Origin: Bacillota bacterium
GTDB lineage: Bacteria > Bacillota_A > Clostridia > Christensenellales > Aristaeellaceae
Reading direction: 5' to 3'
DNA: 13,989 nt
Assembly (NCBI GenBank): GCA_023421735.1
Contig: JAEZSP010000074.1
Span: 1-13,989 of the forward strand
The notes under the pieces were generated by a model. That model did not search any database. It was given only the letters and a program-made list of their open reading frames with translations, and was not told the origin of the DNA. A program made the translations under genes and the position numbers. Positions 7,252 through 13,989 of the stretch are shown here, piece by piece. The stretch's first letter is position 1. Each line of letters opens with the position of its first letter.

Positions 7252-7359
7252 AGACAAGGTTCCATGGGTGGTCATTTTTGCAGATGGCAGTCGTGCTGGA
7301 CCTTTTCTAAATCGTTGGCTTCGAAGGCCCCTCGAAGTCGCTTGGTCAGGCTATTCTAG

Positions 7360-8967
7360 CTATTTGAGGTATAGCACGTCTCCGTCATCAATCTTCGCAT
7401 ACAGGGAAAGCAGGAAGGCGATGTCCGCGATGCCGTCCGACGTGAGGGCGTTATCCTCCTCGAAGGCTTTGATCGCCTTTTCCGTGCCGTTGCCGAATTT
7501 GCCGTCCGCCTGCCCGGAGAGGTACCCCGCCTGTATGAGCCATGCCTGCATCAGCCGTACATCCTCGCCCGAAGCGCCGTTTTTCAATTCGGCCATGGAT
7601 GAAAGAATCGGCGCGGCGAGCTTGTCATAGCCCGGCTTGGCCATCGCGAATCCAAGGTACATCGCCTGCTTGTAGTCGTTAATGGCCAACTGGCGATAGG
7701 CGACGTCGCCTGTGTCGTCATAGATCAGCGCGTAGCAGTATCCCCGGATCTCCAGTTCGTAGGCGTTCTGGCCGTTGGCGTCGAAGCCCTCCGTAATGGT
7801 TTCGATCAGGAGTTTGGCCGCCCTCCGCGCGTTGTTCTTGTCGGCATCGCCGGAATCGGGCCTTATGAACGCGTCCTCCGGCAGGTATTGCTGCCTGAGT
7901 TCGACCACATACCCGTACACCGTCTTGCCGCCAAGATCGGCGGGCACTTCGTCCGGAACGGGCGAATCCGCCTCTCCCGAGGCGAGCGCAAGCGGCGTGA
8001 TCACGTTCTCCAGCGCAAGACCTACCATGTCGGGAACTGCGCGCCCGGCGTCGTAGATGTTCGCAATTACCTTTGCGGCAATCACCTTCGCAAGTTCCGC
8101 GGGGTCCATATTGGCGCCCCTGCGCCAGGCGTGGTCGGGAACGCGCACCTGCAGGACGAGCTCATCCTTCAAGACAAGAATGGTTGAATAAAGGAGGGGA
8201 TCGTTGTCTCGGTTGCGAATGCCGACGAGCACCGCTTCGTCGCCGATCCCCGAAACCTCCTCCGCCTTCCCAAGGAAGGTGGCGCGCTTCATGAGGTCGT
8301 ATCGCGCCCTGCCGCCGAGCGGCTCTGCAAGCACGAAAATGGCGCTCTCGATGGGATCGGCGGCTGATCTCAGCGCATAGCCGACGCCAAGCTGGCCTTC
8401 GCCGCGCAGCTGGTACGCAATGTCGGCGTAGCAAAGGTCGCCTTCCGCAATCCCCAGTATTTGCCCGATTTCGTCCAGCGTGAGCATCTGCGGCATCTGC
8501 CAGGCGAGCGGCGCTGCCTGAACCTCCATCGCCGCGACGCGGTCGTAGTCGGCCTGTGCGTAACTGCCGCCGAGTTCGACCGTCTTTGCGTAGTCGTCCA
8601 TCGCCAATTGCTGAAGATCCGGGGTCTTTTCGTCCTGAAACTGCAGCTCGTACGCGTACGCACGAAGATACAGGAAATACTGATCCGGTTGGCCCGTCTG
8701 ATCCATCTTTTGCGTCGTCGCGTCGATGATGAGGCGAATCGCGCGACGCGCGTTTTCCCGATCCTGATCCGTGTACGCCGCTGCGTCCTGAAACACTTTG
8801 GCAGCAAGGTACTGTGTCTTCAAATCAACCAAGTATCCGTACAGCGTCTTTCCGCCCAAATCTTCCGGCACCGCGTCCGGCACCGGGGATTCCGCCAGGG
8901 CCAACAGCGGGACGCCAAGGGGAAGCAGGAGTACAAGGGAGACGATCAGGCAAATGGCTCTCTTCAT
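7360..8967 (-). CDS. Secreted protein with duplicated N-terminal domain and C-terminal peptidoglycan-binding domain
   Basis: This is a 535-residue exported protein of unknown function. Residues 1-25 form a signal peptide ending ALA before ES. Residues 27-146 and 335-453 are clear repeats of one domain, both beginning SPVPDxVPxDLGGKTxYGY and ending in a helical QLAxxDY...YDxxAA section that resembles a tetratricopeptide-like fold. The middle, about 155-310, is a different domain with VSGIGDEAVLVG and a Trp-Arg-Arg motif. It is loosely like lipoprotein modules that carry a GxGDEA motif. Residues 462-524 form a PG_binding_1 domain (GYLSGQADGKFGNGTEKAIKAFEED), which should tether the protein to the cell wall. 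AAGGAGG lies eight bases before the ATG. The neighbour downstream is the broken gene at the prophage junction. The function is not recognised. Confidence 0.85.
   Translation of the reverse strand: MKRAICLIVSLVLLLPLGVPLLALAESPVPDAVPEDLGGKTLYGYLVDLKTQYLAAKVFQDAAAYTDQDRENARRAIRLIIDATTQKMDQTGQPDQYFLYLRAYAYELQFQDEKTPDLQQLAMDDYAKTVELGGSYAQADYDRVAAMEVQAAPLAWQMPQMLTLDEIGQILGIAEGDLCYADIAYQLRGEGQLGVGYALRSAADPIESAIFVLAEPLGGRARYDLMKRATFLGKAEEVSGIGDEAVLVGIRNRDNDPLLYSTILVLKDELVLQVRVPDHAWRRGANMDPAELAKVIAAKVIANIYDAGRAVPDMVGLALENVITPLALASGEADSPVPDEVPADLGGKTVYGYVVELRQQYLPEDAFIRPDSGDADKNNARRAAKLLIETITEGFDANGQNAYELEIRGYCYALIYDDTGDVAYRQLAINDYKQAMYLGFAMAKPGYDKLAAPILSSMAELKNGASGEDVRLMQAWLIQAGYLSGQADGKFGNGTEKAIKAFEEDNALTSDGIADIAFLLSLYAKIDDGDVLYLK
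7609..7965 (-). repeat. Domain repeat copy 2 of the secreted protein
   Basis: This stretch encodes residues 335-453, the second copy of the SPVPD domain. It lies about 190 residues after copy 1, with a different domain between them, and directly precedes the peptidoglycan-binding domain. Confidence 0.8.
8530..8889 (-). repeat. Domain repeat copy 1 of the secreted protein
   Basis: This stretch encodes residues 27-146, the first copy of the domain that starts at the SPVPD motif. It is clearly related to copy 2 in protein sequence, with matching motif order (LGGKT-YGY, ARRA, Y-L-R-Y-YA, QLA--DY). The DNA has diverged, which points to an old duplication. Confidence 0.8.
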
Positions 8968-9049
8968 TGGATTTCCTCCTTGTCATATATGATGGTCGTC
9001 GTGATACCACAATGGGGAGTTATTCGGGAACTAAACGAACACCAAGGGA

Positions 9050-9078
9050 AACATACCTTACAGATCCAGGAGAGTAAA
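9050..9078 (-). promoter_or_regulatory. Weak promoter candidate for the secreted protein gene
   Basis: Reading the - strand, TTTACT, 17 bases and TATGTT match four of six positions at each of the -35 and -10 boxes. They lie about 80 bases before the ATG at 8967. This is the best-spaced candidate in the AT-richer gap upstream of the gene, but it is only suggestive. Confidence 0.22.
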
Positions 9079-9154
9079 AGCTCATGTAGTTGGTAGATTC
9101 ATCTGGTTTGTGCAAATCTATCGATCAGTTCTGTTGAAGCTTTGAAGCGGAAGT

Positions 9155-9439
9155 TTAAATTAAAGGCCGCCAATCGGATGAGTTTATTGCATTATCGGTT
9201 CGTTTCAATAGTTGTTTGAGATTTGCGAGTAGAGCGAAGTCCCCGACTTGATTTCCCCGCACATTGATAGTGTAAAGCTTGTCGAGACCTGAGAATGGCG
9301 TTAATTCAACGATTTGGTTTGAGGGAAATCATATCCCCTTGAGATCAAAAAGTCCAGTAAACTCGTTGCCCTGTGCGAACGCATTGAACGATGTGAGCAG
9401 CAAAACTACAATCACTAGCAGGATAGCATACCTTCTCAT
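9155..9439 (-). pseudogene. Leucine-rich-repeat secreted protein remnant with in-frame stop
   Basis: From the ATG at 9439, preceded by AAGGAA, the frame encodes an excellent signal peptide (MRRYAILLVIVVLLLTSF, then NAFA). A TGA follows after residue 36, at 9329-9331. The same frame then stays open for 57 more codons to a TAA at 9155. It reads as a leucine-rich repeat: VELTPFSGLDKL, then YTINVRGNQVGDFALLANLK, matching the LxxLxLxxNxIxD pattern of internalin-like repeats. It ends near INSSDWRPLI, like the end of such a domain. The frame is intact across the TGA, so this is most simply a gene killed by a nonsense mutation. It is also very short, as if most repeats had been deleted. The surrounding gap (8968-9575) is AT-richer and holds nothing else I can recognise. 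Other genes here use TGA as a stop, so recoding is unlikely. Confidence 0.65.
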
Positions 9440-9575
9440 ATCAGTTCCTTGTTCTCTATTTAGTTAAACACCTTCCAACAAAGCACATTACGGAGCGGTC
9501 CCCAAAAGGTCGGATTGGACGGCTAAGAGAGGGTAAGTACCGCGATTGGTCCTATGGTTTGTCTGTAAACTCACA

Positions 9576-10496
9576 TCATGATTCATTGCTACGTAAATAC
9601 ACAACCTCAATCAGAGGGCATATGGACGCAAAGCCATCCTGCTCATTATAAGTGAAAATGCCAGAAACCACGCCCCAAGCGTCGATACCGAACGCTCCTG
9701 TTATCTTAGGTTCATCGATGCCGTATCGATAGGACAGCGCTACGGGATAATTAGCGTCGTCCATATATGCGAGAATGATCGTACCGCTTGCCTTCTGCTC
9801 GCTCATGCCGACCGTTGAACCCCATACATGCACCTGTGTGTTCGTCGCGTCATCTCCCGCCGCCATGATGGATGCGTACAAGGTCGGGCTCATATCTTGG
9901 CAGTCCACCGCAAATTCTTCACCGCGTACCGCACGGTCGGCCGCGCTTTCATCAAGCATATCATCGACAAAGTATCCTTCATAAATCATTGTGCCCGTGG
10001 CGGTAAAGAGCGTGCCCTGACCGTTGAGTTTGCCGTCGTAAATTCCGCCGCGGTATCTTAGTGTTTTACCAGCGTAAACCTCAAAGTCGCCATTCATTTT
10101 TCCCTCTGAAAATGTGCCCTGAAAGATGGAATTCGGGTATGTCATGACACCTTCGCCGTGCATAAGCCCGTTTTGCCAAGCACCTGAGTAAGACCAGCCA
10201 GCATCGATGTTCGCGCTGAACTCGCCGTATCCCTCCGGTACGCCATCTTCAATTTCGCCGGTGTACAAGCCTTCGTCGCCATCGGCCACATAGGGCATGG
10301 CATTCGCGGTTTCTCGTTTGGTCGGCGAAAGCGTGTTTTCCGGCGCGTCAATACCGTACTGTGCTGCCGCGGCATTTTCCTGCTGATCAACGACCGTTTC
10401 CGGCATCGTATAGGCCCAAACGTTTGCGCCGACGGCAAAAAGAAGCAGTAGGCTTAAGACGAGATCCAACACCCCGAATTTGATTCTCGGCTTCAT
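9576..10496 (-). CDS. Membrane-anchored MORN-repeat protein
   Basis: This 306-residue protein has an N-terminal membrane anchor at about 8-29 (VLDLVLSLLLLFAVGANVW) and a Gln/Ala-rich spacer. Four to five MORN repeats follow at about 78-180: YTGEIEDGVPEGYGEFS, YSGAWQNGLMHGEGVMTY, FQGTFSEGKMNGDF, YRGGIYDGKLNGQGTLF and a shorter YEGYFVDD. MORN repeats form a beta-strand sheet used for protein or lipid contacts. The roughly 125-residue C-terminal part is not recognised and contains ITGAFGIDAWGVVSGIF. The ATG overlaps the upstream stop (ATGA), so it is translated together with the zinc-ribbon protein and is the last gene of the operon. The anchor suggests the repeats lie outside the cytoplasm. Function is unknown; the pairing with the large ectodomain protein suggests a common complex. 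Confidence 0.8.
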   Translation of the reverse strand: MKPRIKFGVLDLVLSLLLLFAVGANVWAYTMPETVVDQQENAAAAQYGIDAPENTLSPTKRETANAMPYVADGDEGLYTGEIEDGVPEGYGEFSANIDAGWSYSGAWQNGLMHGEGVMTYPNSIFQGTFSEGKMNGDFEVYAGKTLRYRGGIYDGKLNGQGTLFTATGTMIYEGYFVDDMLDESAADRAVRGEEFAVDCQDMSPTLYASIMAAGDDATNTQVHVWGSTVGMSEQKASGTIILAYMDDANYPVALSYRYGIDEPKITGAFGIDAWGVVSGIFTYNEQDGFASICPLIEVVYLRSNES

Positions 10497-13162
10497 TCTC
10501 TGCCCCCTGCGATGCTGATCGCTTCTTCCCCCTCATCCACGCTATGCGAAGAGTCAGTGTAGTACGAGTCGAATGCGTCGTATTCGAGTGTATATTGCAA
10601 CAACGGACCTTCATCGCCATATTCCGTGTAGAGTCTCATGGTGCATGAGGTATTTTTTGATTCCCATAACGACGTTTTATCGCGCAGGCGGTCGACGTCT
10701 TCGATCGTCACATCGCCGCCCGAAACCAACTCAAACTGTCCGACTCCATTGTCTAAAAACGTTCCCTCAAAAACGGCTTGCGTCGATGTCAGCGTATAGG
10801 TGTTGTCCGCGCCAACGCTCTCCACGATGCTCCTGTAGCTGTTGCTGTACGCGGGTATGGTAAAGGTATATAAATCCTCCTTGACGTGTGTGATATTGAT
10901 TTCGCCCGCCGAACGCAGCGCCATCCGGATGAAGACGTAATCTGCGCCATACTGCCAATCTTCGCCATCCGGTTGCTGCGCAGCTGCAAAGCTCAAGATG
11001 GAAGCGGTCTGCGTTTTCGGGCTTTCAATCTCGATGTACACTTGCCCGCCATCCAACAGAAAATCGATGTTCACTTCCGGAAGATCCGCATCTGGATCGC
11101 CAGAAAAAGTTAGGCGTGTAGGGCATCCCATCATGATGTAATGGTACATCGTACATTCGTATATTATGTCGGAGTCCTTGCGTGCGCGCGGGTTTAGCTT
11201 TTCGTCGGTATAAGCCGCTGGGTCGACAAAGCGCGGCGTGAATTGCGGCGACGTTCTATCGGCAAAGCGGATTTCATGAGTCGCGTAAGGAGAATCGTCG
11301 AAGGTTTCTTCGTCCTCTAGCCCGTGATCCCTGACGACAAACGTCAGCTTTTCATTTATATAAGGCTCTACCTCGCGCTTCAAGGTGTTGTACAGCTTGT
11401 TTTGCATGTCAAAAAGTGCGTCTCGGGCAAAGGCTCTCAAGACAGGTTCGCTTTCCGAGACGGCGCGCGCGATCACCTTCTGCGCGTATCTGTCGATGGT
11501 TTCCTGGGAAGGATCCATCCACTCGTGCCGGATAAATGGCTCGCCTTGGTATTCACGATAGCAAAAGTCATCTCGTTCCGCCTCCGTTAGCCCATTCCAG
11601 AACAAGTATGCATAGTCGGAGTAGAACTGAGCGACCGCCGCGTCTAATTCTTTCGGCTTAGTAGCGTATGTGTCATATATCGCTTTCAGCGCCTTTGCGA
11701 AGTTTTCACCGTTTGGCCCAAGCTCGAAGTCTCCGTTTTGTCCAACCCTTAGCGTGGTCACGTCGAACCGTGGTTCTTTCAAGTCCAGGAAGAAGCGGTA
11801 GGCGTTTTCCTCCAGCGATTCGTATTGTGTGGCTGACTCATAAACGCCTACAGCCACGGACCATGCAAATACCGCTACCGCCGCCACTGAAAATAGAGAT
11901 GAAGCGGCCGCTGCGCCTACATAGCTTGCGCCATAGGCAAGCCCTCCGAGGATGCCCTCAATGATGTTATACTTGTTCTCCAACAGAATGGCAGCGAAGC
12001 TGCCTCCTTTGTTTGCTTGGTATGCGATGCGCCCCACAGTCAACAGTGTGCCGAATCCGGCCATGCTACCATCTAGCCGGATTTTACCGGCTGCCGACAA
12101 CGCGGCATCAACCTTGCCGAGTAGAATCGCTCCTTCAGTCAGAGAGTGTGCGTTATTAAGCGTGCCCAGTGCAAAAGCTACGGCGTCTTGCGAAGGAAGC
12201 TCCGCGCGTATGAGCAGCTTTTTGAGCTCATCAGTCTCTATACTGCTAAACAATTTGAGAAAGCTGGCATCGCTCATATAGACACTTCGATTTACCAGCG
12301 GAATGGTTTCGCCGTCAAGCGAAGTGAAGGACATGTATTGGTATAGACTGCCTTGCGAATCCAGATCGCCGATCGTCGAACGGATGTCGTTTTCCGCTCC
12401 GACGTATTTTTGTACTTTCTTTTCAGCGATCACACTGAAGTGCGGCATGTACACAGTATAACTTTTCCCGTCTTCGGATATAACGTAGCCGACGAACTCC
12501 CATGTGCCGTTGTGTTCGTCGTAGAGCATTACGCTTCCCTCTTCATCCTCGGCCGTCGTATTGGGAATCGTAACTGCGACCGAGGTAATAAATTCACTTT
12601 GCCCAGACTTAAGTGACAGGTCATATCCACAAAGAGTAGCGCTGATCGCCGCGTCAACCTTTTCCGGAAGTCTTCTAACGACAACCTCGTCCTCGCCATT
12701 TAGGTTCCACGCGCTAAAATCCACTGTGACACCGCCCAGAGCAGCGACGTATGCCTGGGGTGACACGACAGCGCTTTCCGTCGGCGCGCTTGCAATCTCC
12801 GAGGAGGTGTAAACTGGCGAGATGCCAGCTTGATAGGGCATACCGGTTATGGTCACGATAGGAGAACTTTCGGGGATGCGTCGCAATAGCTTCAGTGCGG
12901 CTGAGCACGCTAGAACAACGATCAGGATGCAAGCCGCGATTCGGAATGCAACCGGGCGGCGATATGCCCGGTAAGTTCCCTTTCCATGCGAGGACTTCTG
13001 AGCACGCCGAGTCGTTTTCGAGTGATATGTGCGCCGGTTGCGCAACGGAGGGGGAGTCAGTGCTGGCGATGTCGATTGTTCCGGTGACACAGATTGCCCA
13101 CAGTTGGCGCAAAATGCAGCCCGAGGGCGCAGCGGCTTGCCACAATTGGTGCAATATGCCAT
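10493..13162 (-). CDS. Large zinc-ribbon, single-anchor membrane protein with big ectodomain
   Basis: This is an 889-residue protein. Residues 3-22 form a zinc ribbon (C4, C7, C18, C21; CTNCGKPL then FCANCG), which should face the cytoplasm. A basic Ser/Pro/Arg-rich linker leads to one transmembrane helix at about 71-92. The outside part begins with a beta-rich domain at about 145-247. It ends WEFVGYVISEDGKSYTVYMPHFS, resembling the ZU5-like modules that close with a T/PHFS motif. Residues 345-442 are unusually rich in Gly, Ala and hydrophobic residues (GGLAYGASYVGAAAASSLF), like a glycine zipper or a second membrane-inserting segment. The remainder is long, acidic and helical then beta-rich, with no family I recognise. 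AGGAGGT lies six bases before the ATG. It is the middle gene of a three-gene operon, 55 bases after the upstream gene and overlapping the MORN gene. Confidence 0.75.
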   Translation of the reverse strand: MAYCTNCGKPLRPRAAFCANCGQSVSPEQSTSPALTPPPLRNRRTYHSKTTRRAQKSSHGKGTYRAYRRPVAFRIAACILIVVLACSAALKLLRRIPESSPIVTITGMPYQAGISPVYTSSEIASAPTESAVVSPQAYVAALGGVTVDFSAWNLNGEDEVVVRRLPEKVDAAISATLCGYDLSLKSGQSEFITSVAVTIPNTTAEDEEGSVMLYDEHNGTWEFVGYVISEDGKSYTVYMPHFSVIAEKKVQKYVGAENDIRSTIGDLDSQGSLYQYMSFTSLDGETIPLVNRSVYMSDASFLKLFSSIETDELKKLLIRAELPSQDAVAFALGTLNNAHSLTEGAILLGKVDAALSAAGKIRLDGSMAGFGTLLTVGRIAYQANKGGSFAAILLENKYNIIEGILGGLAYGASYVGAAAASSLFSVAAVAVFAWSVAVGVYESATQYESLEENAYRFFLDLKEPRFDVTTLRVGQNGDFELGPNGENFAKALKAIYDTYATKPKELDAAVAQFYSDYAYLFWNGLTEAERDDFCYREYQGEPFIRHEWMDPSQETIDRYAQKVIARAVSESEPVLRAFARDALFDMQNKLYNTLKREVEPYINEKLTFVVRDHGLEDEETFDDSPYATHEIRFADRTSPQFTPRFVDPAAYTDEKLNPRARKDSDIIYECTMYHYIMMGCPTRLTFSGDPDADLPEVNIDFLLDGGQVYIEIESPKTQTASILSFAAAQQPDGEDWQYGADYVFIRMALRSAGEINITHVKEDLYTFTIPAYSNSYRSIVESVGADNTYTLTSTQAVFEGTFLDNGVGQFELVSGGDVTIEDVDRLRDKTSLWESKNTSCTMRLYTEYGDEGPLLQYTLEYDAFDSYYTDSSHSVDEGEEAISIAGGRE

Positions 13163-13217
13163 TCCTTTACCTCCTAGCGGCTGGTCGACGGTTTACCTTG
13201 CCGACATAAGCGCGGCG

Positions 13218-13841
13218 CTATTGTTTGACCCGCGCACCGGGGCAATGCTTTACAATATAATCAAGTACGAAGTCGAATTGCTTGCCGCCGGCATAAACTT
13301 GATTCCGTTTCAGCGCCGAATGGATATAGATGACATTCCGTCTGCGCATTGCAATGATCCGCTTCACCTTCTTAAACTCGCTGTAGGAAGATGATTTTGC
13401 CGATGCTAGCGCGCTTGCGCCCGCGAGTGTTGGATTGTGCAATGCTGCGCCTACTATCGCGCCAGTAAAGGCAAGCCCCTGTGCGCGTTTGAACTGCCTT
13501 GAAATTTGCGTATGCAGCACACCCACTTCATCCATCTCAAACCGAACGTGATACCGTCCGCCGTAAAGCAGTAATATCAGCAAATAGCCGACCAAGAGCA
13601 GCGCAGTAGCACCGCCCATCCCGTACCCGACGAATAGTAAAAACAGCCTACCTGCGTGCGTAAACCCGTTGCCCATTTCTAAGAGGAACATGAACAACGC
13701 CAAACCGCAAACGACACCGAAGAGAATTTTCCATACCGTGATAAAAATGGTCGGATTCCGCCACAAGCTCATTTCATATATCCATCGAAGCTTCTGATCA
13801 TCGCACTGATATATGCCTGGTGCAACCTGTGTATCCGACAC
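13218..13841 (-). CDS. Two-pass membrane protein with PH-like C-terminal domain
   Basis: This is a 207-residue protein of unknown function. Two hydrophobic helices at about 31-54 and 66-93 are followed by a cytoplasm-facing domain at about 97-200. That domain reads YHVRFEMDEVGVLH, then a Gly/Ala helix (GAIVGAALHNPTLAG), then FKKVKRIIAMRRRNVIYI and a final aromatic helix with FDFVLDYIVKHC. This order resembles bacterial PH-like (bPH) domains fused to membrane helices, but the match is by eye. The GTG at 13841 is chosen as the start because AGGAGA (13849-13854) lies seven bases upstream. A GTG at 13862 extends the frame by seven residues but has no ribosome binding site. It is first in the operon with the zinc-ribbon and MORN genes, so all three may form a membrane complex. 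Confidence 0.65.
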   Translation of the reverse strand: MSDTQVAPGIYQCDDQKLRWIYEMSLWRNPTIFITVWKILFGVVCGLALFMFLLEMGNGFTHAGRLFLLFVGYGMGGATALLLVGYLLILLLYGGRYHVRFEMDEVGVLHTQISRQFKRAQGLAFTGAIVGAALHNPTLAGASALASAKSSSYSEFKKVKRIIAMRRRNVIYIHSALKRNQVYAGGKQFDFVLDYIVKHCPGARVKQ

Positions 13842-13905
13842 AGTGCGCTCTCCTGTCTTCACATCAATGCCATCAACTTAAGGATGCAACCACCCTAAAA
13901 GCACC

Positions 13906-13935
13906 AAAAGGACGGCACAAAACCGGCCCTCTTTT
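13906..13935. terminator. Possible bidirectional terminator at the right edge
   Basis: GGACGG and CCGGCC pair with one mismatch around a 7-base loop. An A-run precedes the hairpin and a T-run follows it, so it could work on either strand. On the - strand it would end a gene lying outside the window, just before the operon that starts at 13841. Confidence 0.45.
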
Positions 13936-13989
13936 CCAACAGATTCATGCACAAATAGGCGCCCGAATTCTTGGTGATTCCGCGAATTG

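Noticed and set aside
6838..7275. Reverse frame read as one 145-residue intact protein
   Set aside because: After about position 7000 the reading is a Met/Ser/Pro-rich string and then runs antisense through the recombinase gene. A frameshifted, truncated gene explains it better.
7300..7345. Hairpin CTTCGA/TCGAAG as terminator of the secreted protein gene
   Set aside because: The stem is only six pairs and no T-run follows on the reverse strand.
7268..7630. Forward 120-codon frame
   Set aside because: Most of it is antisense to the peptidoglycan-binding domain of the secreted protein, with Ser/Ala/Arg-rich shadow composition.
8984..9012. TTGTGG-17-TATATG as promoter of the secreted protein gene
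   Set aside because: The spacing is good, but transcription would begin inside the Shine-Dalgarno sequence (8975-8981), leaving no usable leader.
9329..9331. TGA read as an amino acid (recoding) in the leucine-rich gene
   Set aside because: Several intact genes in the window end with TGA, and no recoding hairpin is evident. A nonsense mutation is simpler.
1..13989. tRNA gene, CRISPR array or insertion sequence
   Set aside because: No cloverleaf-like segment, no regularly spaced repeats and no transposase were seen. The recombinases belong to the large serine phage type.

Overview
The window looks like the junction between a prophage (left half, + strand, positions 1 to about 6930) and a stretch of bacterial chromosome rich in cell-envelope genes (right half, - strand, about 6930 to 13989). 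The protein families point to a Firmicute of the class Clostridia with fairly GC-rich coding DNA. The indicators are a TcdE-type phage holin, large serine recombinases next to a SHOCT-type small protein, bacterial zinc-ribbon membrane proteins, and strong AGGAGG-type ribosome binding sites. The species cannot be named from the sequence alone.

Prophage side, in order: the C-terminal part of a tail-tip/receptor-binding protein with a degenerate NodB-like deacetylase fold and a pyocin-knob-like region; a holin; an NlpC/P60-like endolysin with two peptidoglycan-binding domains; a small helix-turn-helix plus double zinc-finger protein; a 56-residue SHOCT-like protein; and two overlapping large serine recombinases. 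This is a host-recognition, lysis and integration/excision layout. Three hairpins sit just upstream of the ribosome binding sites of three consecutive genes, and two of them have clear terminator T-runs.

Junction: the prophage genes end at 6927. On the opposite strand the first roughly 100 codons of a membrane-anchored protein begin at 7251 and run into the recombinase end. They carry a frameshift near 7000, after which a protein-like reading resumes in another frame. This looks like a host gene broken at the attachment site. An imperfect dyad at 6941-6964 is a weak candidate for the crossover site.

Chromosomal side, all on the - strand: a secreted protein with a duplicated N-terminal domain and a C-terminal peptidoglycan-binding domain (7360-8967); a decayed leucine-rich-repeat gene with an in-frame stop (9155-9439); and an apparent three-gene operon (13841 down to 9576). 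The operon encodes a two-pass membrane protein with a possible PH-like tail, an 889-residue zinc-ribbon/transmembrane/ectodomain protein, and a membrane-anchored MORN-repeat protein. Every gene on this side starts with or contains a membrane-targeting segment, so the block appears devoted to the envelope. Its function is unknown, and it is the best candidate here for an undescribed system. No tRNA, rRNA, CRISPR array or insertion sequence was seen.
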